Positions 9,077 to 18,118 of a stretch of 64,000 nt of DNA are shown piece after piece. Under the pieces are notes generated by a model. That model did no database searches and was not told the origin of the DNA. It saw nothing but the letters and a program-made list of their open reading frames with translations. A program made the position numbers and the translations under genes. Every line of letters begins with the position of its first letter. The first letter of the stretch is position 1. Origin of the DNA: Rickettsiales bacterium. Lineage in GTDB: Bacteria > Pseudomonadota > Alphaproteobacteria > Rickettsiales > SXRF01. The stretch covers positions 186,001-250,000 of the forward strand of contig JAWKXN010000001.1 of assembly GCA_041396965.1 (NCBI GenBank), read 5' to 3'.

Positions 9077-10597
9077 CTAAACTGAAGAAAAAGATTGCCC
9101 GTTACTTGTTTGTTGTAGTGATTGCGCGTTTATGACTGTTTGCCATTTACCGTTTTTATCAATTGGTCTAGCGGCGACATCAGAGCTTGGAAGTTCTGGT
9201 ATAATATTTGGCATTTTACATTTTGCCCATGGATTATTGCGCGCGGCTTCGACCTGAGTTCTGAGCAAGTCTTTAACCTCACTATCTTTCATGGCGAGCA
9301 CGTCATCACGCCCCAAAAATCCTGACATATAATCTATTAAATATTCATGCTTAGCGGGAGGTTGTTTAGCTATCATCTCACCAGCGAGCGAAATCGCGGT
9401 ATCCTTAACACTTTTGTCACCCACAACCCCTTTACCATGACCTTTAGAGGAGATAGTGACAAGTACTTCAGCCAATATACTTGCGGCAACAAACAATCCT
9501 CGCCAAGCGATAGTTTTTTTTACATCGCTTCCACCTTTTTTCCATTCAGACATTGTACTTACGGCGTGGAACATAGTGCTTACCATAAGTCCAACACCAG
9601 TTATCGCAAGGGGTCTTTCTTTTACCCATTCCCATACGCCTTCTAATCCCTTCTTTCTTGGTACATCAGGGTCTCTAGCTTCTTCATCAACGGTTATTCC
9701 AAATATACCGGAGCTAAGAGTTGTAAGACCAAGTCCAACATCAAGTTTACCGGCGTATTTCAGATCTTTTTTAGCCTGTTCATATGCCATGTTACTATAT
9801 TGTGCATCGGTAAGATTCGGTGAAGCTTTCATAAAATCACTTTTCTTCTTTTGCAGAACTTCGCTAACCGTGATTTTAGAGGGTTTTCCATAAACTTTAT
9901 TTTTCATTGCCGCCGCTGCTATTGACGCACCAGCAAGCGCAAAAAATCCATTCATCATTTCAGAAGGATAGCGCCGAAAAAAATCATCAGCGGTTTTGAT
10001 AAGACCTTTATGTTTATCTTCGGTAATCGCTGAGATAGAACAATTATCTGGTATTTCAATATTTTGTGACGCCATATAATTAGCCATCCTACCTGATAGC
10101 TCTTTTACATGTAAATCATCCATTCCTTTGCGAGCAAACAACAAGGATGACCAAGTTCCACCCGAATAAGCTGCCCCAGCTAAAACATCAAGAGGACTTT
10201 TACTTTTTTTACCATATTGTATAAAGGAAATATCACCGACAATATAAGCAAGACCACTCAAAAACAGACTTTGTTTTTTTATTTGGTCAATAAAGCTACT
10301 TGTTTCCTTTTTATCCTCTATTTTTTCTGGAGAGCCATTTATCCAATGATTTTTTCCCAGCTCTTTTTTTAATTGTCCCTCAAAATCAAAACCACGTATT
10401 TCCAGCGTATGTTTACCATCTTTGGTAAAGGGAACCGCTTGCCAACCACGTTTTATAATGGAGTGGGATATATCACTTAATATCTTTCCGCTTGTTCCGT
10501 CTTTGGCATGCAAATAAGCGCGATAATCACCTCCAGCTGTTTTCTGGAAGTCTATCTCGTCTATAACGCTGCCTTTTGAGTATTTATAACTGGTCAC
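9077..10597 (-). CDS. Orphan multi-pass membrane protein, unknown family
   Basis: I do not recognise this 506-aa protein. Residues 1-95 look like a soluble beta-rich region (with RGFDFEGQL). Several hydrophobic stretches follow, near residues 115-132, 155-165, 215-232, 285-300, 330-350 and 366-385. The C-terminus is hydrophilic and ends in a Gln/Ser-rich tail. There is no signal peptide and no known catalytic motif. It is flanked by repeats on its downstream side and sits next to an amino-acid permease on the same strand. Codon use looks like its neighbours, and the length without stops on the coding strand supports a real gene. Confidence 0.65.
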   Translation of the reverse strand: MTSYKYSKGSVIDEIDFQKTAGGDYRAYLHAKDGTSGKILSDISHSIIKRGWQAVPFTKDGKHTLEIRGFDFEGQLKKELGKNHWINGSPEKIEDKKETSSFIDQIKKQSLFLSGLAYIVGDISFIQYGKKSKSPLDVLAGAAYSGGTWSSLLFARKGMDDLHVKELSGRMANYMASQNIEIPDNCSISAITEDKHKGLIKTADDFFRRYPSEMMNGFFALAGASIAAAAMKNKVYGKPSKITVSEVLQKKKSDFMKASPNLTDAQYSNMAYEQAKKDLKYAGKLDVGLGLTTLSSGIFGITVDEEARDPDVPRKKGLEGVWEWVKERPLAITGVGLMVSTMFHAVSTMSEWKKGGSDVKKTIAWRGLFVAASILAEVLVTISSKGHGKGVVGDKSVKDTAISLAGEMIAKQPPAKHEYLIDYMSGFLGRDDVLAMKDSEVKDLLRTQVEAARNNPWAKCKMPNIIPELPSSDVAARPIDKNGKWQTVINAQSLQQTSNGQSFSSV

Positions 10598-10688
10598 TAA
10601 TAGCCCTAAACTACGAAAATATATTAATATAATTTGTTATATTTCGTAGATTATAACCTATAAAATCACCAAATTAAAGAATTATTAA

Positions 10689-12185
10689 CTAACCATTATC
10701 ATTTTGCGCAATTTTATGGAGCTTGCTGTGTTTATGGCTATACAAAAAGTATATGGAAATGCCAACCACCAGATATACAAGATAAAACTTAACTGTAATC
10801 GGGTTAGAAAGTAACCCAAACATTAAATATCCGCATAGCAATATGCCAATCATTGGGAAGAATGGAGAGAACGGCACCTTAAATGGACGTTCCAACTCAG
10901 GCTCCGCCTTACGCAGATAAAGTACGGTAAAGCATATGATAGAAAAAGCGGTCAGTGTGCCAAGTGACACTAAATCCCCTAATATGCCAATGGGAGTGGT
11001 GGCGGCAATAAGACCAATAATGCAGCCAACAGTTATGGTATTTACATATGGAGTATGGAATTTTTCATGAATTTTACTGAAAACTTCCGGCATGAGCCCA
11101 TCTTTTGCCATCGTATAGAAAACTCTAGTTTGACCATACATCAATACCATCATCACCGAAGTAAGACCAGCCAAAGCTCCTATTTTTATTATAAATGATA
11201 GCCAGTTAAGACCAATATAGTCAACAGCTTTCGCCATAGGATCCGGCACGGCGAGTTCAGTATAAGGCACTATTCCGGTGAGTACGGAAGCGACCGCCAT
11301 ATATAATATGGTACATACCACAAGCGAGCCAAGAATCCCGATAGGAATGTCACGCTGTGGGTTTTTCGCTTCTTGCGCTGCGGTGGATACTGCCTCAAAC
11401 CCAACATAAGCAAAGAAAACAATACCAGCGCCACGTAATATACCACTCATACCGTACTTTCCTGTCTCGGTCGCTTCAGGAATAAAAGGATGCCAGTTGT
11501 CAGGATTTATATAGAAAAATCCAGCTACTATGAATAACACGATTACCGCCAACTTTATTGCGACAATAATATTGTTAAGGGTCGCTGATTCCTTGACCCC
11601 TTTTACTAAAAATAAAGTTATGGCAAGCACACCAAGTAGTGCCGGTAAATTTATCCCATTATTTATAATAACACTATGCCCGCCTTTTGTGAGTTCCACT
11701 GTGGGTATTGTAAGATGCTCTGGTATTGACACGCCAAAATTGCCAAGAAAACTTACCAAATATCCTGACCAGCCAACCGCCACTGTGGAAGCAGCGACCC
11801 CGTATTCAAGTAGTAACAGCAGTCCCATAACCCAAGCGCATAACTCACCTATGCTAGCGTAAGCGTATGAATAGGCGCTACCAGAAACTGGCAGCATGGA
11901 GGAAAGCTCAGCGTAGCAAAGACCAGCGAAAGCGCAGCAAAGACCGGCTATGACAAATGATAGAATTATAGCTGGACCAGCGTACTCAGCGGCGGCTTGT
12001 CCGGTCATCACGAAAATACCGGCACCGATAATACAGCCTATGCCGAGACTTACAAGGTTGGTCGCTGATAAAGAGCGTTTTAATTTACTGGTTTGCGACT
12101 CTGCCTGAATGGTAGCGATTGACTTTTTAGTCATGAATTTACGTTTCCTAGAAGATGTCGCCACCGCTACTCTTGATGAGTTCAT
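10689..12185 (-). CDS. APC-family amino-acid permease
   Basis: This 498-aa protein has about 12-14 hydrophobic segments and the APC signature near the N-terminus, SLGIGCIIGAGIFVMTG, with the unwound-helix GAGIF motif. The C-terminal half has LERPFKVPF, typical of the CAT/YhdG-like branch for cationic or broad amino acids. It would import or exchange amino acids across the inner membrane. A later start at residue 18 (MTKKSIAT) is possible, because the first 17 residues are basic and Ser-rich and not needed for the fold. It is divergent from the alanine symporter at 12391, with a 205-bp shared promoter region. Confidence 0.9.
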   Translation of the reverse strand: MNSSRVAVATSSRKRKFMTKKSIATIQAESQTSKLKRSLSATNLVSLGIGCIIGAGIFVMTGQAAAEYAGPAIILSFVIAGLCCAFAGLCYAELSSMLPVSGSAYSYAYASIGELCAWVMGLLLLLEYGVAASTVAVGWSGYLVSFLGNFGVSIPEHLTIPTVELTKGGHSVIINNGINLPALLGVLAITLFLVKGVKESATLNNIIVAIKLAVIVLFIVAGFFYINPDNWHPFIPEATETGKYGMSGILRGAGIVFFAYVGFEAVSTAAQEAKNPQRDIPIGILGSLVVCTILYMAVASVLTGIVPYTELAVPDPMAKAVDYIGLNWLSFIIKIGALAGLTSVMMVLMYGQTRVFYTMAKDGLMPEVFSKIHEKFHTPYVNTITVGCIIGLIAATTPIGILGDLVSLGTLTAFSIICFTVLYLRKAEPELERPFKVPFSPFFPMIGILLCGYLMFGLLSNPITVKFYLVYLVVGISIYFLYSHKHSKLHKIAQNDNG

Positions 12186-12390
12186 AATATATACTCCAAC
12201 CTGTTCATAGTTTTAGTCAATTTGGTTTTACCAACTTAATGAATATTTGCAATTATTTTATTATCTTTTGTAAAGAATGATTGTTTATCAATGTGTTGGT
12301 TAAAGTGCTTGTAATGAGATAGTTAACTGTTATGGTCTGCTAGATATATATTCTTATTCTATAGAATTTGTAAATTCAGGGGAGGGGTTG

Positions 12391-13932
12391 ATGAATTATA
12401 GAAAATTGGTGGCACCACTTTTTGTGTTACTGCTGACTATGGGTATAGTATTTACTATTCCATCCAAATTATGGGCAGCGGCGGAAGAGCAAGCTTCTAC
12501 GGATTCCTTTTTATTCTCCAGCATTAAAAGAATTATCACCGCTATCACCAACCATATGAATGATGTGTTGTTTTATAAGGTACCATTCCTGTTTGATATG
12601 CCGTTATTAGTAATATGGCTGATATTTGGCGCGGTATTTTTTACTGTAAGGCTTGGTTTTATAAATATTTTCATGTTTGGGCACGCCGTAAAGGTTGTGT
12701 CAGGAAAATACGATAATAAGGATGACCCTGGAGAAGTAAGCCATTTTCAAGCGCTTACAGCGGCAGTATCAGCTACTGTTGGGCTTGGTAACATAGCTGG
12801 TGTGGCGGTGGCGGTTGCTATGGGCGGACCGGGAGCGGTTGTGTGGATGTCAATAGCCGGAATTTTCGGTATGTCCACCAAATTCGCTGAAGTGGTGATG
12901 GGACATAAGTATCGTGAGATAGATGAAAATGGCAAGGTCTCTGGTGGAGCGTTTCATTATTTAAGAAAAGGACTAGCTGAGAAGAATATGCCAAGACTAG
13001 GGCGTGTGCTGGCCGCTATATTCGCGGTTCTTTGTATTATTGGCTCAATTGGTAGCGTTAATATATTTCAGGCGAATCAGACGGTCGCTTTGCTGAAAGA
13101 TAATTTTACTCTATTAGGGAAAATTGACTGGCTTGTTGCTTTAATATTAGCCGTAAGTGTTGGTTTTGTCCTAATTGGTGGAATTAAGCGCATAGCGAGC
13201 ACGGCCGAGAAAATAGTACCACTTATGGCTATCGTGTATGTGAGCGCTTGTCTGATTGTTATTTTTGCAAATATTGAGCATCTTGGCGAGGCTATAAGAA
13301 TTATGTTCGTGGACGCTTTCGGCTTAAGCGCCGTTGGTGGAGGGATTACAGGAGCTATAATTGCCGGTTTCCGTCGCGCTACTTTTTCTAATGAGGCAGG
13401 GGTTGGTTCCGCACCGATAGCTCACGCGGCGGCAAGAACTAAAGAGCCGGTACGTGAAGGATGTGTGGCTCTGCTTGAGCCATTTATTGATACAGTTGTT
13501 ATTTGTTTTATGACTGGTCTAGTAATTACCATAACTGGTGTTTATACCGATCCGGCAGTAGCTAAAAAAGGTATCATAATGACTAGCATGGCCTTTGAGA
13601 CGGTTATTTATTGGTTCCCTATGGTTCTTTCTTTCGCGGTGGCGTTGTTCGCCTTTTCCACTATGATAACTTGGAGTTATTATGGGGAGAGGGCATGGGA
13701 ATATATTTTTGGCAAGAAAAATATACGTATATTCCATATCATTTTCTGCGTTTCAACCTTTATTGGTGGAATGATAGATTTAGAATTAATAGTAAATCTT
13801 GTTGACGCGCTTATGATTATTATGGCTGTACCTAACCTAATCGGGCTTTACATACTTAGTAATGATCTATCTAAGGATCTGGCTTCCTATAAAAAACGCC
13901 TCAAGCAAGGAGAGTTTGACACGGCGGGATAA
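12391..13932 (+). CDS. AGCS-family alanine/glycine:cation symporter
   Basis: This 513-aa inner-membrane transporter begins with a hydrophobic segment ending LWAAAEE that could act as a cleaved signal or first helix. The family signatures are present: ATVGLGNIAGVAVAVAMGGP near residue 130 and ATFSNEAGVGSAPIAHAAAR near residue 330. AGCS proteins couple sodium or proton influx to uptake of alanine or glycine. The start is placed at ATG 12391 rather than the TTG three bases earlier, because GGAGGGG at 12381-12387 is its likely ribosome-binding site. Confidence 0.93.
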   Translation: MNYRKLVAPLFVLLLTMGIVFTIPSKLWAAAEEQASTDSFLFSSIKRIITAITNHMNDVLFYKVPFLFDMPLLVIWLIFGAVFFTVRLGFINIFMFGHAVKVVSGKYDNKDDPGEVSHFQALTAAVSATVGLGNIAGVAVAVAMGGPGAVVWMSIAGIFGMSTKFAEVVMGHKYREIDENGKVSGGAFHYLRKGLAEKNMPRLGRVLAAIFAVLCIIGSIGSVNIFQANQTVALLKDNFTLLGKIDWLVALILAVSVGFVLIGGIKRIASTAEKIVPLMAIVYVSACLIVIFANIEHLGEAIRIMFVDAFGLSAVGGGITGAIIAGFRRATFSNEAGVGSAPIAHAAARTKEPVREGCVALLEPFIDTVVICFMTGLVITITGVYTDPAVAKKGIIMTSMAFETVIYWFPMVLSFAVALFAFSTMITWSYYGERAWEYIFGKKNIRIFHIIFCVSTFIGGMIDLELIVNLVDALMIIMAVPNLIGLYILSNDLSKDLASYKKRLKQGEFDTAG

Positions 13933-14029
13933 AGTATAATAAATCGTCACTCTGTGAGCTGCAAGACTGCACATAATCTCTGGATTAAGAGATAAGATCC
14001 TGTGTTCTCGCTCCGTTCGCCGCAGGATG

Positions 14030-14085
14030 ACAATGTCATTCCGATTGAGCGTAAGCGAATGGAGGAATCTTTGAAGGAATTGAAG
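14030..14085. repeat. GTCATTCCG-type intergenic repeat
   Basis: The text AATGTCATTCCGATTGAGCG, followed by TAAGCGAATGGAGGAATCTT, recurs nearly unchanged at 18830-18870 and, more diverged, at 45711-45750. It is a dispersed noncoding repeat. The same kind of GTCATTCCG...GAGGAATC repeat is common between genes of alphaproteobacteria. Confidence 0.7.
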
Positions 14086-14096
14086 AACTAAGAGAC

Positions 14097-14162
14097 AAGA
14101 AACTCGGTAAGTCAGACCGAGTGAGCCTTCAGCTATGCCTCATGGGATTTCCAGTGGGAAAT
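14097..14162. repeat. Constant-loop hairpin cluster, locus 2
   Basis: The arms ACTCGGT and ACCGAGT surround an altered spacer (AAGTCAG) near 14102-14122. ATTTC/GAAAT surround CAGTGG at 14147-14162. The linking text GAGCCTTCAGCTATGCCTCATG matches the other clusters. It directly abuts the second copy of the ~300-bp repeat. Confidence 0.75.
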
Positions 14163-14446
14163 ACCGGAGGCGAAATATAAACTACTTAACCTGAACTACG
14201 GCTAAGATATTCCCAACCTACTGCTATTACTCTACTCTCCCCTTGCGGGGGAGTCAAAAATTGAAGAGAGTAATGATTCAATTTTTGGTGGGGGGTATGT
14301 GATTATCTATACTCTACCCCCCTCCGCTCAATCAGCGCTATCACTTGATTTCGCGTGCTCCCCCGCAAGGGGAGAGCAGTTTTTTTAGTATAATATTTTT
14401 ACCCCCATGAAAGTCTACTGTCTTTTACGGGGACGAGAATAGATTT
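14149..14446. repeat. ~300-bp long direct repeat, copy 2
   Basis: This is the same-orientation near-identical partner of 8745-9043. Together with the hairpin cluster it fills the 545-bp gap after the alanine symporter; the gap holds no gene. Confidence 0.85.
14235..14376. mobile_element. MITE-like 142-bp element, copy 2
   Basis: It has the same length as copy 1 at 8831. Here the terminal inverted repeats are perfect over 19 bp (CTCTCCCCTTGCGGGGGAG and its complement at 14358-14376). The two nested internal inverted repeats are also kept. A run of T follows the right end. Confidence 0.65.
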
Positions 14447-14477
14447 CAGTGGGAAATACCGGAGACAAATATAGAGA

Positions 14478-14831
14478 TTAAGGATGATTATCAGGATGTC
14501 TGTTTATGGTAGCGAGGATTTTTGCTATGTTAGCGCCGGTATCCTCATCTTCTTTTAGTGATTCTGCCGGAATATTATAAATTTCTGCTACTTTGTCAGT
14601 CACTTCTTGCGGTGGGGTTCTGCCTCTTCCCGATACTATAACTTCACCATAACCATCTTTAGCGAAGTTCTGAATATTATATTTATTATTTATCGCTTTT
14701 TGGAATTCTTTAGCTAACTCCGGCTTTACCGCGACATAGCACCAGTAAAATCCACCGCCATTCATCAGCCCGCGTACCAAAATTATCAGGCGATAGTCTT
14801 TTTTATTATCTATGCCTGTTTCGTTGCTCAT
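14478..14831 (-). CDS. Conserved-looking small soluble protein, unknown
   Basis: This 117-aa protein has no signal peptide or membrane segment. The sequence mixes short beta-type and helical stretches (YRLIILVRGLMNGGGFYWCY, then EFQKAINNKYNIQNFAKDG). I do not recognise the family. It lies 21 bp downstream of the small membrane protein at 14853 on the same strand, so the two are probably cotranscribed. The C-terminal codons run into repeat-rich DNA just after the stop. Confidence 0.6.
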   Translation of the reverse strand: MSNETGIDNKKDYRLIILVRGLMNGGGFYWCYVAVKPELAKEFQKAINNKYNIQNFAKDGYGEVIVSGRGRTPPQEVTDKVAEIYNIPAESLKEDEDTGANIAKILATINRHPDNHP

Positions 14832-14852
14832 CTGTATTAATATCTTTTAGAA

Positions 14853-15083
14853 TCAGGCACCGACCGCCGCGCCTACTGTATTTTCTACTCGGTTCACCAG
14901 CTTACTAGTCATATTACCAGCGACACCACCGGCAAGGGCTGCCCCCATGATGGTAGCCCCAGCATGTTCTATGAGTGGTGATGCAGCTAAAATATTACCA
15001 GAACTCATTGCTACCGCCGCTAAAGTGGTAACAACCGCCGCACCAACAATTACCGCTCCCCAATTTACATCTCTTAAAGACAT
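14853..15083 (-). CDS. Small Ala/Gly-rich membrane protein
   Basis: This 76-aa protein has two hydrophobic glycine/alanine-rich segments (about 9-28 and 41-58), a likely helical hairpin in the inner membrane. AAAGAGG stands about 8 bases before the ATG on the minus strand. In composition it resembles the last membrane segment of the protein at 46992, but no clear homology can be claimed. Function unknown. Confidence 0.55.
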   Translation of the reverse strand: MSLRDVNWGAVIVGAAVVTTLAAVAMSSGNILAASPLIEHAGATIMGAALAGGVAGNMTSKLVNRVENTVGAAVGA

Positions 15084-15259
15084 AACAACCTCTTTTTCCT
15101 TATAACATTACAATTTATCATATTGTATAGTAGCATAAAATGAAAACAAATTATATTACAATTGCATGAAACTGTTATTACATAAAAATATTGTTATTAT
15201 TCAATGTATTGTATGTAGTTTTGACAATATTATCCAACAAGGCAATTAATTTTTATTAG

Positions 15260-15718
15260 TTATTTATCGCTTTCCTTAAACCATGTTTTTTCCATAGCCA
15301 GATAAGTAAATGAGACTGTCCAGCCGATCATCACCAGTCCGTTTAGTACTTCCGCGCTGGTTATCATTCTAAGTTCCTTTGTTGGTCTTATATCACCCAG
15401 TCCCAGAGATGTATAAGTTGACGCTGAGAAATAGACACGTTCAATAAAACTCTCATAGTTAAAAGCGGCAATATCTATATTGCCGGTAAGCGTACCAAAA
15501 TCAGTAAAGCTTTCTATTAACAGGTAGACGATAGCGTATAGCCATATATTGATGATATGAGAGGAGAATATCGGGATTATAATCAAGAAAGACTTAAAGC
15601 GTGGCATTACATGCAGATGAGGAAGAAACTTCCACACCGCGCTTAAAATTTTGTAATTAATGAAGCTAGTGGTAAGTATTATAAGAACGCTAAGTAATGA
15701 TATTAATATAAAACTCAT
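15260..15718 (-). CDS. Two-pore-helix type K+ channel-like protein
   Basis: This 152-aa membrane protein has hydrophobic segments near residues 3-24, 43-68 and 128-146. Before the last of these is a pore loop with a selectivity-filter-like sequence, TSLGLGD, in the place of the canonical T-x-G-[YF]-G-D. It therefore resembles the Ion_trans_2 pore module. Leu in place of Tyr/Phe makes K+ selectivity uncertain. There is no regulatory RCK domain. It is divergently paired with a second channel at 15778, 59 bp away, and may share a promoter region with it. Confidence 0.75.
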   Translation of the reverse strand: MSFILISLLSVLIILTTSFINYKILSAVWKFLPHLHVMPRFKSFLIIIPIFSSHIINIWLYAIVYLLIESFTDFGTLTGNIDIAAFNYESFIERVYFSASTYTSLGLGDIRPTKELRMITSAEVLNGLVMIGWTVSFTYLAMEKTWFKESDK

Positions 15719-15777
15719 TATTATAACTTATCTTCGGTAATTTGTGGATATAATTTATTCATATAACATATAAAAAT

Positions 15778-16548
15778 ATGCGAAAATTGAAACAGAAAAT
15801 ATATGATCTATACGAGGGTGACAGCACAATTTCCCACCATTTTCGCTATACACTTCTTGCCATAGATGTTGTTACCATAATTTTTCTGGTTGTCTCAAGT
15901 TTCTTTTATGGCGTTGATGTAATAGAGATAATAGATATATTTTTTGGCTTATATCTAGCGGCTGATTATCTCGCTCGCCTGTGGATGGCGCCTAAAAAAA
16001 CATCATTTATTATCAATGTTCTGAATATGGCGGACTTGATTGCTACCATATCATTCTTGTTGCCGCTGCTTGGCGAGAATTTAGCGTTCCTCAGAGCTCT
16101 GCGTATATTACGTTTGCTACGTTCATACCGCCTGCAAGATAGGCTCCGGCAGGATTTTGACTATTTCCGTAGAAATGAGGATATTATCCTAAGTGCTACC
16201 AACTTGTTCATTTTTATTTTTCTCATGACAGAATTGGTGTTCGTGACCCAAGTTGAGGTAAATAAGGAGGTTACAAACTTTGTTGACGCTATGTATTTTA
16301 CCATAGCCGCGCTTACCACCACCGGATTTGGTGATATAACTCTTAGCGGTCAGAGCGGTAGGATAATTTCCATAGCCATAATGATACTTGGTGGCTCGTT
16401 GTTCCTGCGCCTAGTGCAGACAATTTTCCGTCCGTCAAAAGTCCGTCATACCTGTGAGAAATGCGGTCTGTTTCTGCATGAGAGTGACTCAGTATATTGC
16501 AAACATTGCGGCTCAATACTTGATATTCCATCAAGTGGAGGCAGTTAA
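15778..16548 (+). CDS. Voltage-gated-type K+ channel with C-terminal zinc ribbon
   Basis: This 256-aa protein has six hydrophobic segments. The fourth carries regularly spaced arginines (FLRALRILRLLRSYRLQ, about 108-124), like a voltage sensor. The pore loop has TTTGFGD, a good K+ filter, near residues 181-187. The C-terminus ends in a small zinc ribbon with two C-x2-C pairs (CEKCG and CKHCG). The stop codon abuts the convergent gene at 16549. It should conduct K+ across the inner membrane; the zinc ribbon could tetramerise or regulate it, which is inference. Confidence 0.85.
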   Translation: MRKLKQKIYDLYEGDSTISHHFRYTLLAIDVVTIIFLVVSSFFYGVDVIEIIDIFFGLYLAADYLARLWMAPKKTSFIINVLNMADLIATISFLLPLLGENLAFLRALRILRLLRSYRLQDRLRQDFDYFRRNEDIILSATNLFIFIFLMTELVFVTQVEVNKEVTNFVDAMYFTIAALTTTGFGDITLSGQSGRIISIAIMILGGSLFLRLVQTIFRPSKVRHTCEKCGLFLHESDSVYCKHCGSILDIPSSGGS

Positions 16549-17280
16549 CTATAACGGAAACTCATATTCCAAGTTTATCTTAACAGCATAATCCTCCGCT
16601 GATTTGGATATACCGAACAATGTTCCTATCTCATATTTTAGCCCGCTACTAATAGTCCCATAAAATACAGGGCCTAGCCTATGCTTCTGTTCACTGTAAC
16701 TACCCATATTGGTAAACTCACCAATCTCTCCATAATACTCAACACCGGGTTCAAACAAGCGATGATAATTATACTTAGCCATCCACTTAATATCACCTTC
16801 TGGATTTTTGTTGCCGTTACTTCCTATTTCTCTTTCAACCCCAAGATTTAACATTGTGGTAAACTGATCAAAGTTTTTAGCGGCAAGTAACGCCACATAG
16901 GTTTTATCGGCATCACCGCTCGGATGTTTGAATTCATAATCAACTTTAAGACCAAAATCCGCCCAGTATTCACCTACTTCGGTAAGTTGAAATATATTTT
17001 CAATTTCCGTAGCCTCATATTCATAACCTCTGCCACCACTCTTTTCTAACTCACCAACAAGCTCAACTGCCCAGAAATCTGCAACACCATAGCCAACACC
17101 AAACTTATGTTGACGAAATCTATCCTCACTGGAACGTGAGTCAAAATCAAAACGGTTCTCACTTTCAATTTCAAAAACACCTTTTTCCACATAAGGAGAA
17201 TATACTTTAAGAGCGTAAGCGTTAGAGCTTATCATTAAAGAAAAACCTATCGCTGTTGTTATAATAAATTTCCTATTCAC
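16549..17280 (-). CDS. Outer-membrane beta-barrel protein of iron operon
   Basis: This 243-aa protein has a signal peptide (about residues 1-23, ending NAYA/LK). It has alternating beta-strand patterns rich in Tyr, Gly and acidic residues and a final aromatic-hydrophobic strand (NLEYEFPL), as expected for an outer-membrane barrel. Its start overlaps the end of the FTR1 gene by 4 bp (ATGA-type coupling), so it belongs to the same transcript. A role in bringing iron or other metal through the outer membrane is inferred from position only. Confidence 0.7.
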   Translation of the reverse strand: MNRKFIITTAIGFSLMISSNAYALKVYSPYVEKGVFEIESENRFDFDSRSSEDRFRQHKFGVGYGVADFWAVELVGELEKSGGRGYEYEATEIENIFQLTEVGEYWADFGLKVDYEFKHPSGDADKTYVALLAAKNFDQFTTMLNLGVEREIGSNGNKNPEGDIKWMAKYNYHRLFEPGVEYYGEIGEFTNMGSYSEQKHRLGPVFYGTISSGLKYEIGTLFGISKSAEDYAVKINLEYEFPL

Positions 17281-18083
17281 ACTTTTTCCTTTCTTGTAAT
17301 TTTTATAAGTGCCAAAGTTAAAATCATGGTAGCAGCGTAAAACATTAGCTGAATCCCACTTGGACGTTCACTATAGCCAAGCATAGCGTGCATTATTCCA
17401 CCAATTGTGCTATCCTGTGACAACAGCCATCCACTATCCCATAATTGTCCAAACGCTGGAAGAATATCAGCGGCGTTGAGGTAAGATGCCATTTTCGCGC
17501 TCATACCGCAGGCAAGGAATATCAACAGCCACCCCGTAATAGAGAATAAATATTTTGTGGATAATTTTATAAGACCAAAATATATCATGAATCCTATAAC
17601 AGCGGCCATAGCCGTTCCTACTACCGCTCCTGACATTATAGAGAAAATGGAGTCTTGTGATGTGTTTATTATCCCAGTCATAAATAACACTATCTCCGCT
17701 CCTTCACGCCACATTGCAAGGCTTACTACAATCGCCATTGAGTAAAGAGGGGTGTCACCACTAGCGACGGATTTGCCAATATTTTTCATTTTCTGCGCTA
17801 TCTGTTTCCCATGTTTTTCCATCCAGATAACAGTCCAGATTATCATCAACACCGCGGCGCACAAAACTCCAGCGTTAAATATTTCCTGACCAAGACCATC
17901 CATAGCATTAGATATTTTTCCGGCGAACAAAGCGATAATCGCTGCCCCAGCCACTCCACCGCCAGCACCAATTAACACCCACATTCCACGCTTTGGCACA
18001 CCACGTGTTGCCGCCATTATTATGGAGATGATAATAGCCATCTCCAGAACTTCCCGAAATAAGATTATAAAAGATTGTTCCAT
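17277..18083 (-). CDS. FTR1-family iron permease
   Basis: This 268-aa membrane protein has seven hydrophobic segments and both iron-binding signatures of the family, REVLE near residues 10-14 and REGAE near residue 126. FTR1/EfeU/FtrC proteins import iron across the inner membrane, usually with a periplasmic oxidising or binding partner. Here that partner is the cupredoxin encoded 35 bp upstream. It is translationally coupled to the downstream outer-membrane protein gene. Confidence 0.92.
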   Translation of the reverse strand: MEQSFIILFREVLEMAIIISIIMAATRGVPKRGMWVLIGAGGGVAGAAIIALFAGKISNAMDGLGQEIFNAGVLCAAVLMIIWTVIWMEKHGKQIAQKMKNIGKSVASGDTPLYSMAIVVSLAMWREGAEIVLFMTGIINTSQDSIFSIMSGAVVGTAMAAVIGFMIYFGLIKLSTKYLFSITGWLLIFLACGMSAKMASYLNAADILPAFGQLWDSGWLLSQDSTIGGIMHAMLGYSERPSGIQLMFYAATMILTLALIKITRKEKV

Positions 18084-18118
18084 GTTTTTATTTTGTAGTT
18101 AAGAGTTATTGATGTTTT

